From the NCBI GenBank assembly GCA_050084515.1, contig CM114271.1:2232001-2296000 (forward strand): DNA of 64,000 bases, in the 5' to 3' direction. The stretch is from Blasia pusilla (lineage: Eukaryota; Marchantiophyta; Marchantiopsida; Blasiales). The notes beneath the pieces are model-generated. The model made no database searches. It was not told the DNA's origin and saw only the letters and a program-made list of their open reading frames with translations. Below are positions 12,044 through 21,365 of this stretch, piece by piece; the first letter of the stretch is position 1, and every line of letters begins with the position of its first letter. Both the position numbers and the translations under genes were made by a program.

Positions 12044-13110
12044 AGGATTGCTGCCATGATGATGATGCAGCTTAGGGAAGGCACGGAGCTGCGAGCAACT
12101 AGTGTGACTCCAACTTCTACCTCTTACCCTGACCCGGGTGAGGATCTCACCATTATGGGGTTTATGTGTAGTGCAGCCTAGGTTGAAGCAGCTGTAGTGA
12201 TGACTCAGGGGGTTGCGAGAGGCACCGAGCCATCGAGAGGAGTTGAGATTGACCCACTAGAGGGGACCGATGGGCGGCAGGCCAGGGTTCCATGGTCATT
12301 CACATTGTCGGAGGCACTACACACACCATCGATGGTGCCTTGACAACCAGCGGTGCCTATAGCTCAGGCATGTGCGTCGACGTCACAAGGAATGGGAGTG
12401 ACAACTCCTATGCCGGCTCGAGTGCAGTCAGTGTCGACCATAGTGTTGGAGGTGGCCACCAGAGTGAGTCAGACTCCACTATTTTCCGCCATAGAGTTGG
12501 CAATGTTAGGAGTTGGACCAGCTGAGGTGTTCCGGCTGGCCGCCACGTTGTGTGAGCGTGGAGAGGTGACTGCTTCTTGTTCAGAAGTAGTTGAGGGGGT
12601 GGTGGACTTGCCCTCAAATTTGGTGCTCGGGACGTTCCCCACAGAGTCGTGGCATGCGGCGGCGACGAAGTTGGTAGACATGCCAGCTTGACCAGCCATA
12701 GAGCGAGCAGTGGTGACACCTGGAGTAGTCTTACTGGATAACCGAGCTCGAGTATTTCGCTTGGTTAATCCGACGGGGATAGCATACCACCTGCAGCGCG
12801 TCCTACTTGATTCGGGAGCGCAACCCTTGATGTTAGGGAAGGCGGCGTGTTTAGCATTGGGGTTACAGAAGGCAGACATTGAGCCTTGTCCCTTCCAGAT
12901 ATAGACCTCAATTGGGGGCGTGTCACCCACGCAGTATATGACTCGACAGGAGATAGTTGTTAGAGTCCAGCCAGAGCATGCAACGGATAGTGCTATGGTG
13001 CGCACATGTGCGATTACGACACCAACTGAGTCGTACAATGTGTTGGTGGGTAGTACAGTGTTATATCCCCTAGGATTCATCCTTGACTTCTGGGAGGAGA
13101 CCATTGCTTA
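12044..13110 (+). pseudogene. Copy A linker and retropepsin-like aspartic protease
   Basis: This is the Gag-Pol processing protease. The active-site motif LLDSGAQPLMLGK is at about 12803-12841 (D-S-G-A codons 12809-12820) and is the same in copies B and C. A stretch with YNVLVGSTVLYPLGF closes the domain near 13075. Upstream lies a poorly conserved linker containing LFSAIELAMLGVGPAEVF, also conserved among the copies. Stops interrupt the linker (for example TGA after DMPA at about 12690, and TAG at about 12902), so the copy cannot make an intact product. Confidence 0.8.
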
Positions 13111-14500
13111 TCGGCCAGGGTGGCGGTCAAGTAACGGCCGGATGAGTCAGTTACCCGTGCAGTTTGCGAGACGAGGTGATCGATCACGGGACGAGTCTGT
13201 GACCACGTTGGCAACTTTCACACGTAGTGTTAGCTGGCCAGGAGAATTGTTGGAGGGGAACGCACATGCAGAGGATGTCCCAGTAGCGGATAGTCCCACG
13301 GAGAGACAGGCCATGGCGGGTGTCTCTTCCCATGTTGGCGAGACCTCTTCACCATTGTGGGGTAAGACTCGAGAGCTACAGAGGAGTGCCGACGACCTTG
13401 TGAGGCAGGCGTGGAGTCATGCTTTTATCCCGGAGCAGCGAGAGTCACGTGGCGATCGGGCTCTTGGAGTGGAGACGTTGACCCCACTGGATACCGCACC
13501 CATTGTGTGGCAATGCCCAAAGGAGGGTGTTAGGGTGTTAGATCTCTTTGGAGGGATTAGCACCGGATTGGTTGCAGTATTGCAGGCGGGCATATGGGTG
13601 CATCAGTACCTTTATGTGGAGAGAGATGAGACCCCGCGGCGAGTATCATTACGTCACGTGGCAAGATTGGTCTAGAGGTATCTTGAGTTGTTGCCGGTAT
13701 CTGCAATACGGGGATATCAGCATACACTACCCGCCGACATCTCTTTGGTGGGGGTGCAGGATCTGGACAGAGTTGGCACCATTCATTTGGTGATTGCTGG
13801 ATGGCCATGTCAGGGTCATTCATCAGTTGGCCGAGGATTTGGATTGCAGGATCCGAGGTCAGGGATGTTTTGGGAGATGTTTTGCGAGTAGTACGACATT
13901 TGGAGGGGAGTCAGACATGTTCTCCAACATACATTTTGGAGAACGTGCCGTTGTTGGAAGACACTCGTGCACGTGTGATGATGAGTGTGCATCAGGTGAG
14001 GTCCTGGTTGGGACCTGATGTGTTGCTAGATGCGGCGAGAGTTGGATCACGTGCCCATCGTCCACGACTGTGGTGGACGAACCTGATACCATCAGAGGTA
14101 CTGAGTTGAGCATACGATGGAGTCCAGAGAGCACCACATCTCATAGTGGATGCTATTTTGGGCTCAGGGCAACGATCTCAAGTGGTGACACGGGATGATA
14201 GACCACCGTTGGCCATGGCCAATAGGGTGGGGGAGTTGAGGGCAGCCTTACCTACGTTGGTGAGCTTCCCAACATCCCATACCTTTCATTAGGGAGGGCC
14301 AGGCATGATTTGGGATGAGATGACCGGAGCATTGGAGGAGCCTACAGCAGATGAGGGCGAGCGCGCCATGGGGTTCGTTACCGATACTACAGCGGTGCTA
14401 GGGATGATTGAGGCATCCTGGAGACAGGTGTTGGGGCAGGAAATGGACCTCAACTGTCTCACATGGATAGTCAGCCTAGGTATGGCTGAGCAGAGATGGA
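13111..14500 (+). pseudogene. Copy A C5-cytosine DNA methyltransferase domain (DNMT3-like)
   Basis: The domain would transfer a methyl group from S-adenosylmethionine to cytosine C5 in DNA. Motifs appear in canonical order: motif I LDLFGGISTGL (about 13538-13570), motif IV PCQGH with the catalytic Cys codon at 13808-13810, motif VI ENV at 13939-13947, motif VIII AHRPRLWW (about 14050-14077), and the C-terminal motif ERAMGF...VLGQEMDLN...WIVSLGMA (about 14359-14487). The AHR-x-R-x-x-W-x-N block and the RAMGF...VLGQ ending resemble DNMT3 more than DNMT1/CMT. PCQG is closer to DNMT1/CMT. The order is not the rearranged order of DRM. Breaks: TAG at about 13673, a 1-nt frameshift near 13883 in a T run, and TGA at about 14106. 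The linker 13111-13525 ends with LDTAPIVW, conserved in all three copies. It lies between protease and RT in the same strand and frame series. Confidence 0.87.
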
Positions 14501-14781
14501 TGCAAGTGTCATCCATGCCGTCACGTCCACGAGTTGGACCATTGCCTACAGGGTCTGTACAGGCATTGGCTGGGGGCGAGACGAGGAGAGATAGGTACCC
14601 ATGGACTTCCTGGGAGGTTGTTCGAGCAGAGAGTGCGAAGGCGGCTAGAGTAGCACATGTTCATTTTTTCGGATGTAGAGCATGGTGTATGAGGTCAGAG
14701 TGGAGTGGCTGTTGCGGAGGTGGCTAGGGTTGCAACATAGCAACCAAAGCCGGAGGCTGTGTCCTCTCCAAGTGAGGTCAC

Positions 14782-16200
14782 GATGGAGACTTGGGAGCCT
14801 ATGATAGGTCTCAAGTTGATAGGAGGAGAGCGACGGTGAGTTCATAGGTTTCTGAGAGGGCATGTGTTTGCGCACCACGGGTACGCTGAAGGGTCTCGGG
14901 ATACGGATTGAGTTGGCTAGTGATACGCTGATCTTTCGTCGATCCTACAGGTATTCTGATATGGAGCGAGCCTTGATTCAGAGCAAGAGTCAGGACTTGT
15001 TGGAGGCAGGACTTGTGGAGTTATCACATGGGGAGTATGCATCTGCCACAATCATGCCGGCCAAGAAGGATATGTATGGCAATTGGACGGATAGGCGGAT
15101 GTGTGGAGATTACCGTCCTATCGACCGACAGACGAGGTCAGATCAGTACGCCATGCCTACTCCTGAGGAGATCTTTGATGCGGTAGGGCATGCAAAGATC
15201 TTTAGTACTTTAGATCTCCAAGCTGGCTATCATCAGCTTCCTATCAGGTTGGAGGACAGGGACAAGACAACATTCTGGGGGATAGATCGGTTCGAGAGAG
15301 ATTGCTCGTATCAGTGACGGTTCTTACCATTTGGGTTGAAGAACGCGCTTGCAGAGAGTTATGGATAGGATTCTAGCTGGCTTGGATTTTGTACGATGTT
15401 ACATAGATGATATTCTTATCTTCAATTCCACGATTGAGGAGCAAGAGTGACACCTAGAGGAGGTGTTCTGGCGATTGCAGTTACATGGACTGAAGTTACA
15501 TCCAGGCAAGTGCAGATTCTTTCAGGAGCAGATTGAGTACTTGGGACACACCATATACCCGAGTGGGTTAGGCGTTCAGCACACGAAGGTAGAGGCTATT
15601 GCGCAGATTCCACGCCCTACAAATGTGAGTCAAGTCTGAGCATTTCTTGGACTGGCGAACTTCTATCAACGGTATGTCAAGGGTTTTAGTGCGATAGCAA
15701 AGTCTTTGACCTTGTTGACGAGACTTGATCAGGTTTGGTTGTGGGGAAATGATCAGGGGCGAGCATTTCAAGAGCTCAAGGATAGGTTGACGTCCTCACC
15801 CATTTTACAGAGACCGGTTAGGGGTTGCCTATTCCAGTTACATACGGATTCGAGCATGTTGGGTCTAGGAGCACTGCTTACTCAGAGGGATGACGAGGAG
15901 AGGGAGTTCGTTGTGGCTTACGCGAGCCGATCGAACAACATTGCAGAGTCGAAGTACAGCTCCTACGAGGGAGAGTGCTTGGATGCAATGTGGGTTGTGG
16001 CACATTTCATATGCTATTTATTTGGAAACCCTTTCACACTTATCATTGATCATCAGCCGTTGAGGTAGTTGATGGAGTCTGACAAGCTTACGGGAAAACT
16101 TGCCAGATGGGCTCTATTACTACAGGAGTATGAGTTTGAGGTGGTTCATAGGCCAGGTCGGCTGAACCAGGATGCGGATGGGTTGAGTTGTAACCCATGT
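14782..16200 (+). pseudogene. Copy A reverse transcriptase and RNase H
   Basis: This encodes the polymerase that copies element RNA into cDNA and the RNase H that removes the RNA strand. Conserved blocks are METWEP at 14782, the RT region with MCGDYRPIDRQT and FSTLDLQAGYHQ (about 15100-15235), LPFGLKNA (about 15327), and the catalytic YIDD at 15400-15411. RNase H follows with LHTDSSMLGLGALLT (Asp), YEGECLDAMW (Glu) and LIIDHQPL (Asp), ending near the NQDADGLS motif at about 16170. Disruptions include a frame change before 14862, TGG to TGA at about 15315, stops near 15448 and 15639, and TGG to TAG at about 16066. Confidence 0.88.
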
Positions 16201-16439
16201 CCGAGTCAGAGAGACAACACAGGAGCTCGATGGCACGGAGAGAGTGATGAGGAGATGATGCCCGGTTGGCATGCATCTGCCTATCTTTGTTGGTTGACTA
16301 TGGCAAGTCAGCCACATGTGATGACTCCAGTGGTGGGGTTGGATGATGAGTCTTTGGATCCAGAGGTCAATGAGGAGGCGACAGGTGGTCGTGATATCCA
16401 TGACGACATGGAGGTTGTGGAGTTCTTGCGCACTGGCAT

Positions 16440-17692
16440 CATAGCGAGCACAGTGAGTGCTAGGGAGCGGGATCGGATCCTACAGAGAGCCAGGAGGTTC
16501 AGGTGGGAGGGGACTCACATTTTGCGGGTATGGGGAGATGGTAGGATACGAGTGGTACCTCATCCTTCCCAGCGAGCACGTGTAGTGCGACATACCCATG
16601 AGGAGTTGGGACATTTGGAGTAAAGCGTACTTACAGCTAACTCCAGATTCAGTATTGGTGGCGCGGCATGCATACTGGGGTACAGTAGTTTGTGGCCAGA
16701 TGTATGGTATATGATAGAGTGCGAGCATCCTTCAATGCTCCCACTCCGCAGTTACATCCCTTGCCGATTATGGGTTTAGGTTATCGGTGGAGTTTAGACT
16801 TTGCGGGACCTTTGTCATTGACGGGGCGTCATCATAGATACGTGTTGGTCATGGTGGAGCATTTCTCCAAGTGGATAGAGTTGGTGGCACTATCGGACAA
16901 GGCGATCGAGGGAACAACTTATGTGTTTCTAGATCGTGTGCTTAGTCACTTTGGTGCACCGGCGGAGGTGTTGACTGACCAGGGTACGGAGTTTAGAGGA
17001 GAGTTTCAAGCATTATAGATCAGGCGCTGATAGATCACCGCACCACGTCCAAAGATCATCCTGAGGCGGATGGGTTGGCGGAGAGAGTGGTACAGACGGT
17101 GAAGAGAGGATTTCGCAAGTATGGCTTGCAACGGGGACAGTTGAGGGAGTGGGACCTACAGTTGTCATGGTTGGCTATGGGTTATCGCTTTAGTCGGCAG
17201 GCATCCTTGGCGTCATTTTCACCGTACTTTTTGCTCTTTGGGAGAGAGCCAAATTTACCTGTAGCGATTCGACGTGACATGGAAGAGGTATTAGATCTTG
17301 ATGATCAAGATGTGTGGGTACAAGCATGTTCTCAGAGGGCGGAGGTTATTCGTAGAGTTATGCCTATGGCCTTTGAGAACTTAGCTATTGCTCACCATAG
17401 AGATACATTGAGGTACACGACCATTTGTGGAGGAGATTATCGTCTAGGGATTAGGAGGTTTCATCCTAGAGACTACGTGTATTTATAGCAGGCGACATCC
17501 ACGACGCTAGATGTCATTGCAGGGCGCACGATCCTATGTGTGCGCGAGGTATTATCGACCGGAGTCCTCATGTTGGAGGGACGGGATGGTATGGTTTGGA
17601 AGGATCATGTGCGCAATTGTGTGCCATGTCATCTTCCGAACGTAGATGGGACAGTGGATCCGAGCTTGGAAGTGGTACCTACAGACTTGAGG
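16440..17692 (+). pseudogene. Copy A integrase
   Basis: The enzyme would insert element cDNA into chromosomes. A His-rich N-terminal part (VVRHTHEELGH, about 16580-16615) is the start of the HHCC zinc-binding domain but is followed at once by a stop/frameshift. The core has the DDE residues: Asp in WSLDFAGP (codon 16797-16799), Asp in LTDQGTEF (16977-16979) and Glu in GLAERVVQ (17081-17083). A frameshift/stop lies near 17017. The C-terminal part contains FENLAIAHHRDTLRY and a GRTIL...VLMLEGRDGMVWKDHVRNC stretch shared with B and C. A CAG to TAG change lies at 17486-17488. Confidence 0.87.
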
Positions 17693-17907
17693 TGTATGTT
17701 GTGTGGATCTGCGAGGGGTGCAGCCACCATGTTGGTATGTGATGGTTGTTCTCGAGGATGGCATATGTCATGTATGACCCCCCCCCCCCTCTTGATGTAG
17801 TTCCCACAGAACGATGGATTTGTCTGAGATGTGTACAGGGTAGTAGGTCATGTCAGAGAGATGTGATATTTTCTATCTGGAGTTGGAGGGATCCAACTGC
17901 CAACTAG
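17693..17907 (+). pseudogene. Copy A C-terminal PHD finger
   Basis: A Cys4-His-Cys3 pattern is visible after the integrase: C-x2-C (17693, 17702), C-x2-C in VCDGCSRGWH (17738, 17747), H-x2-C (17762, 17771) and, after a frameshift, C-x2-C in WICLRC (17821, 17830). PHD fingers commonly read histone H3 tail states, so the module may steer integration or tether the complex to chromatin (inference). A run of 12 C residues (17778-17789) causes the frameshift. Copy B lacks the run and is in frame there. The reading frame then closes at TAG 17905-17907, directly before the polypurine tract, so the PHD is the true C-terminus of Pol. Confidence 0.8.
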
Positions 17908-18057
17908 GGGGGCGGTTGTGTGATCTCCATGTATATGTATGAGTTGATTTTTGTACATGTGTGGATCAATCCGTGTGTGGGGAAGATCGGTATTTTGTGG
18001 TGTAGATGTGACCAGCAATGTATGTTGTGTAGCGATATGTATGCGCATGACAACTGT
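17907..18057 (+). repeat. Copy A polypurine tract and start of 3' LTR
   Basis: ggggggcggt at 17907-17916 resembles the priming tract, and the following TGTGTGATCTCCATG starts the LTR. About 130 bp of it match 9735-9868 (inverted) and, more distantly, 30900-31010, 20463-20569 and 20938-21043. The LTR is cut by the insertion at 18058. Later LTR sequence is too diverged to delimit. Confidence 0.65.
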
Positions 18058-18251
18058 CACATCTGAGTAGCTGATAGGCCGAGATCTATCGTGGATAGAG
18101 CGTAGGAGCCAACAGACTATCTTGAGTGTAACTTTGTCCCACGGTGTCGAATGAGGTTGAGGATAGGTCCATTATGTCAGGAACGACGTTCCTAACACAA
18201 TATCCACGCTCTATCCACGATAGATCTCGGCCTATCGGCTACTCAGAAGTG
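18058..18251. mobile_element. Fold-back MITE with 46-bp inverted repeats, inside the LTR
   Basis: 18058-18103 and 18206-18251 are inverted repeats (about 46 bp, two mismatches by eye) with the core gataggccgagatctatcgt. The flanks are acaactgt (18050-18057) and acaactat (18252-18259), a likely 8-bp target duplication with one change, fitting a hAT-type non-autonomous element. A 14-bp near-palindrome, aggaacgacgttcct, lies in the middle (18180-18194). Confidence 0.7.
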
Positions 18252-18259
18252 ACAACTAT

Positions 18260-19158
18260 CACGTTCGTATAAACAAGAGGATGCTCGATGGTAATCACGT
18301 ACTCTCAAAATAATGGGTCATATTATAACATCCAATGTGATGAGTAAAATCAGATGCAACCTCTGCATCATTGGCGGATGGCCTCCTCCCTAAATAATCG
18401 CATACTTGAATGTGTCCTGATTTTGTGCACTAGCGAAGTTCTAAAATTCTATGGGCATAACGTTCCAAAATAACTCGTTATGTTGAGAACATGTTTGCAT
18501 CCGCACATTAGGGTCATTGAGATTCAACACCCCACAAATATCCTCATGGATTGTCATAGGTGAATTGGGCATTCATTCATAGAGCAAAAAGTAAGTTGAA
18601 AAGGATAAGTCATGGTAAATGAGACATAGGATGAGATAATATTGAGGCCTTAGAGGGGTCTTGTACTTCTCCATTTTGAGAGGTCATATGTAACCTGCTC
18701 TTAGAAGATGACCTACGAGCGTCGGTCACCCTTTCTTTTATGCGGAGTGATAATCTCAGAGAGGTTAATCCTCTCATCCTTTGTATGTAGCCACTTGGGC
18801 CTATACGATTTGAGGGTTAGTTGGCAGTTGGATAGGTGTTGGTCTTGTGAGAGGATCAATGTATAGTTGGTAGGGATTTAGTACCTTGAGTACTCCTGGT
18901 CACTTGTGACTTGTTAGGAGGAAGTTACTTGTGTGCATAGTTCATCCATGGAAGTGCCCAAGGGGCTTACCTTGAATGAGGTTCATTTGGAGCTTATCTT
19001 CTATAGTACAGATCTATATTAAGATCTGTAATACAATGCAACTTGCATGTATTGAACCTAGAGTCTCTCTTGTAGAGTGGGATAAGATTGATCAGAGATC
19101 ACACATTGAGAATTCATCGCATATTATTTCTTATTGCTACTATCGTGTGTATCATTGA
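18260..19158 (-). mobile_element. Old minus-strand integrase fragment and unassigned sequence
   Basis: 18430-18580 is, on the minus strand, a decayed version of the integrase segment containing the FENLA and CSQRAE motifs of the family (compare 21650-21790). The rest to 19158 has no gene. A hairpin tacagatct/agatctgta lies at 19007-19030. Together with 19650-19850 this is one ancient minus-strand element now split by a MITE and other sequence. Confidence 0.6.
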
Positions 19159-19491
19159 CATGGTTGCTCCAAAATAGACAAGTGCATCCCTAGAACGAAC
19201 ATGGACGAATAAGTTTGGACACATGGAAATGGATTGCAAAAAGTGGAGCCCAAAGTTTATAGTTCATGGTGGAAGGCAAGGCAAGGGCGGGTGGGGAAAT
19301 AAGGGGGGAGGGAGTGGAGGTTGGAGGTAGGAGGAGGAAGAAACAAGAAAGTGCGGATCACAAAAGCAAGTGGGGGGATGAGAAAGAAGGGGGAGATTGG
19401 GCCCACACAAAAAATTCCTTCTCTGGGATGGACATGAGTCCATGGACATTGACATCTCCATAGACATGGATTTTGTCCATATGCAACCTTG
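19159..19491. mobile_element. hAT-like MITE, copy 2, with perfect target duplication
   Basis: The 333-bp element starts CATGGTTGCT and ends TGCAACCTTG, and it is flanked by a perfect 8-bp direct repeat, ATCATTGA (19151-19158 and 19492-19499). Its body is homologous to 9244-9525 and its 3' end to 46558-46825. The internal purine-rich stretch is non-coding. 8-bp duplications with CA...TG ends are typical of the hAT superfamily. Confidence 0.85.
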
Positions 19492-19499
19492 ATCATTGA

Positions 19500-20462
19500 G
19501 TGTATGCTTGGATGAGGCCTAGTTGATCGCATATTTTATCAATTTCATATTTATAATAGGATTGCCCATTAATTTATGTGTTTGGATTTATAATTAAATG
19601 GATCTTAGATTTTTGAGCATGACATCCGATGGATGTTGGAAACGCTATCTATTTGTACGTAAATATGAGAGATGCTTGCCTACTAGACCTATAGGCTATT
19701 GCGAACCATAGCCAACCTTCTAAGTGACTTTTGTTCAAAGTGTACTTCTGAAAATCCTTGTTCACCATGTGAACAACTTGCTCCGCTAGACCATCCACCT
19801 AAGGATGATCTATGCTACTCCATCAATTGCTCTGTCTAGTAATGAAACCAACTCTGTGTACTTTTTCGGATGCATAGACAACATACATTGCTATCACCAT
19901 CCATACATCCATAAATACAAAATACCACACTCATTCATGATATCTACACACATAGATGATTGTGTACCAAAATATCTACAATGAAATAGTAAGTTCCTTA
20001 ACATGGCTCCAAATGAGCCGAAAACTCTTACGAGGCTTTTGTGGGAGGAAGGAGCGATGGTGATTCTTGAAGTGGAGGTTGCCTCTTTGATTCTTCCTCC
20101 CACATGCCTCCATGTTCTTACAAGGCTTTCGTGGGAGGAATGAGCAATGGCAATTCTTGATCTGGAAGTTTCCTCTTTGATTATTCTTTCAACTATGCAA
20201 AATCTAACTTCGAACCTCTTGTTTTAATTCATACTAGTATCATGCATGTGTTATGCATGGACGAGGGAAAAATTTTCCTAGCACCCCTTAAGTCTTTAGC
20301 CCTTTTTATTGAACTACTCTTACAATATAGCATGTGTCAACAATAGAAAATCTTTCAAAAGATATGTGTCAACAGTAGAGGAGGGTTTCTCCAACCCCAC
20401 CATATGTTAAAATTAAAATTTTAAAAATTTATTTGACCCAAAAGTTTTATTTTTTCTGAAAC
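19500..20462 (-). mobile_element. Second part of the old minus-strand integrase fragment, plus repeats
   Basis: 19650-19850 on the minus strand resembles the integrase core segment around the catalytic Glu (DHPEADGLAERVV region of copies A and B) but is full of changes. 19880-19970 repeats 9010-9100. 20027-20170 holds two tandem units of about 85 bp (ggctttYgtgggaggaa core) related in reverse to 5981-6050. 20310-20405 repeats 3010-3110. No gene is present. Confidence 0.55.
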
Positions 20463-20569
20463 GTGTCGTGCGAATCCACATCGTCATACAACATACATCG
20501 CTGACATACCATATTCACATACATACATAACATAGACGAGAGCATCCACAAACACAAGTGTACCACGAC
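20463..20569 (-). repeat. Extra partial LTR beyond copy B 3' LTR
   Basis: These 107 bp repeat 20941-21045 closely (both contain agcatccacaaacaYaagt), and thus repeat the first part of the copy B 3' LTR. In element orientation the order is internal - LTR start - LTR rest - LTR start again. The second start is followed by unrelated DNA, so it is a truncated tandem or recombined LTR. Confidence 0.7.
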
Positions 20570-21043
20570 TGAAATCCGTGTAAGACCTACTGTCATAAAA
20601 CACGTATAGAATCACATACAATCGAGCCAAACCCACTCCACAATGGAAGAATCCAGGTCGAAGCTTGTGGGAGCCACCATAGCCAAGAGCTCTACTCACT
20701 ACCAAGGCTAACTCCCAACGCAATAGGCTCAAATCAAAGAACTAACTGTTCTTTGAGTGCACTCCACACTATATCCTCCAACCTAAGAGTGGGCTCTACT
20801 GGAAAAGTTATCCTCAACTAAGTAACCCCCAACCTTATGTATAAAACCGCATCTCTACCTAGACACTACGGCCCTACATAAGGTATGGCCTCTACTAGCA
20901 CACTATACTCTACGACATAATCCGTATGGTCATGACAGCTGTCGTGCAAATCCACATCGTCATACAATATACGTCGTTGACATACCATACTCACATACAT
21001 ACATAACATAGAAGAGAGCATCCACAAACATAAGTATACCACA
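20570..21043 (-). repeat. Copy B 3' LTR
   Basis: In element orientation it begins TGTGGTATAC right after the polypurine tract and ends GGATTTCA at 20570. 20570-20937 matches the 5' LTR piece at 28728-29095. The first 106 bp (20938-21043) have no counterpart at the 5' LTR but recur at 20463-20569. Confidence 0.8.
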
Positions 21044-21045
21044 AC

Positions 21046-21055
21046 TCGCCCCCCT
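21046..21055 (-). promoter_or_regulatory. Copy B polypurine tract
   Basis: Minus-strand aggggggcga directly precedes the LTR start. It matches the ggggggcggt tract of copy A at the same position, and the upstream ccaactgcca/ctaaccgcca words also agree. Confidence 0.65.
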
Positions 21056-21214
21056 TACTGGCGGTTAGATCCCTCTAACTCCCAAGTAGCCCTATACATC
21101 TACTACATGCTATACACCTTCGTGGGTGCACGAATCAGAAGGCCGGATGCTAGGTTGCCCCATCGTAAGTCGCACATCTGTAATCCATATCATGCAAAGA
21201 TCAAGTCATCTACC

Positions 21215-21365
21215 TCTCCTAAATACATCAAGGACAAACCCACCTTCCAGTAGGAACAACATCCATACGTGGAGTCAAACACATCATGTGCCAACCCCTA
21301 GAACACCGATCACACACCAACATACGGGTTGCGTTACCAACAGACCCACACAACATGCACCTCAA
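21215..21365 (-). pseudogene. Copy B C-terminal PHD finger
   Basis: In frame with the integrase C-terminus the pattern LRCMLC ... VCDRCSRGWHMMC ... RWVCP gives seven of the eight zinc ligands of a C4HC3 PHD finger. The next codon is TGA where copy A has AGA (apparently CGA to TGA), and it is followed by TGT for the last Cys. Unlike copy A there is no frameshift between the middle and final ligands. The spacing and the conserved Trp before the last Cys pair fit PHD better than a simple zinc knuckle. Confidence 0.8.

Larger units (their letters stand above)
9896..18057 (+). mobile_element. Ty3/gypsy retrotransposon copy A, with DNA methyltransferase and PHD finger
   Basis: The internal region reads, in order: gag with two CCHC knuckles (10590-12043), aspartic protease (DSGA at 12809-12820), C5-cytosine methyltransferase (13526-14500), RT (YIDD at 15400-15411), RNase H, integrase with DDE residues, and a PHD finger ending at TAG 17905-17907. 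PR-RT-RH-INT is the Ty3/gypsy order. A G-rich polypurine tract (17907-17915) and an LTR start beginning TGTGTGATCTCC (about 17917) follow. The upstream 9896-10589 stretch is probably untranslated leader. I could not find a matching 5' LTR. The frame is broken many times, so this is a non-functional copy. Confidence 0.85.

Noticed and set aside
13526-14500. A bacterial restriction-modification methylase or contamination
   Set aside because: The domain sits in three copies between eukaryotic PR and RT, and its AHR-x-R and RAMGF...VLGQ blocks resemble eukaryotic DNMT3. No restriction enzyme gene is near.
13526-14500. A DRM-type methylase
   Set aside because: DRM enzymes have motifs VI-X before I-IV. 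Here motif I comes first and X last.
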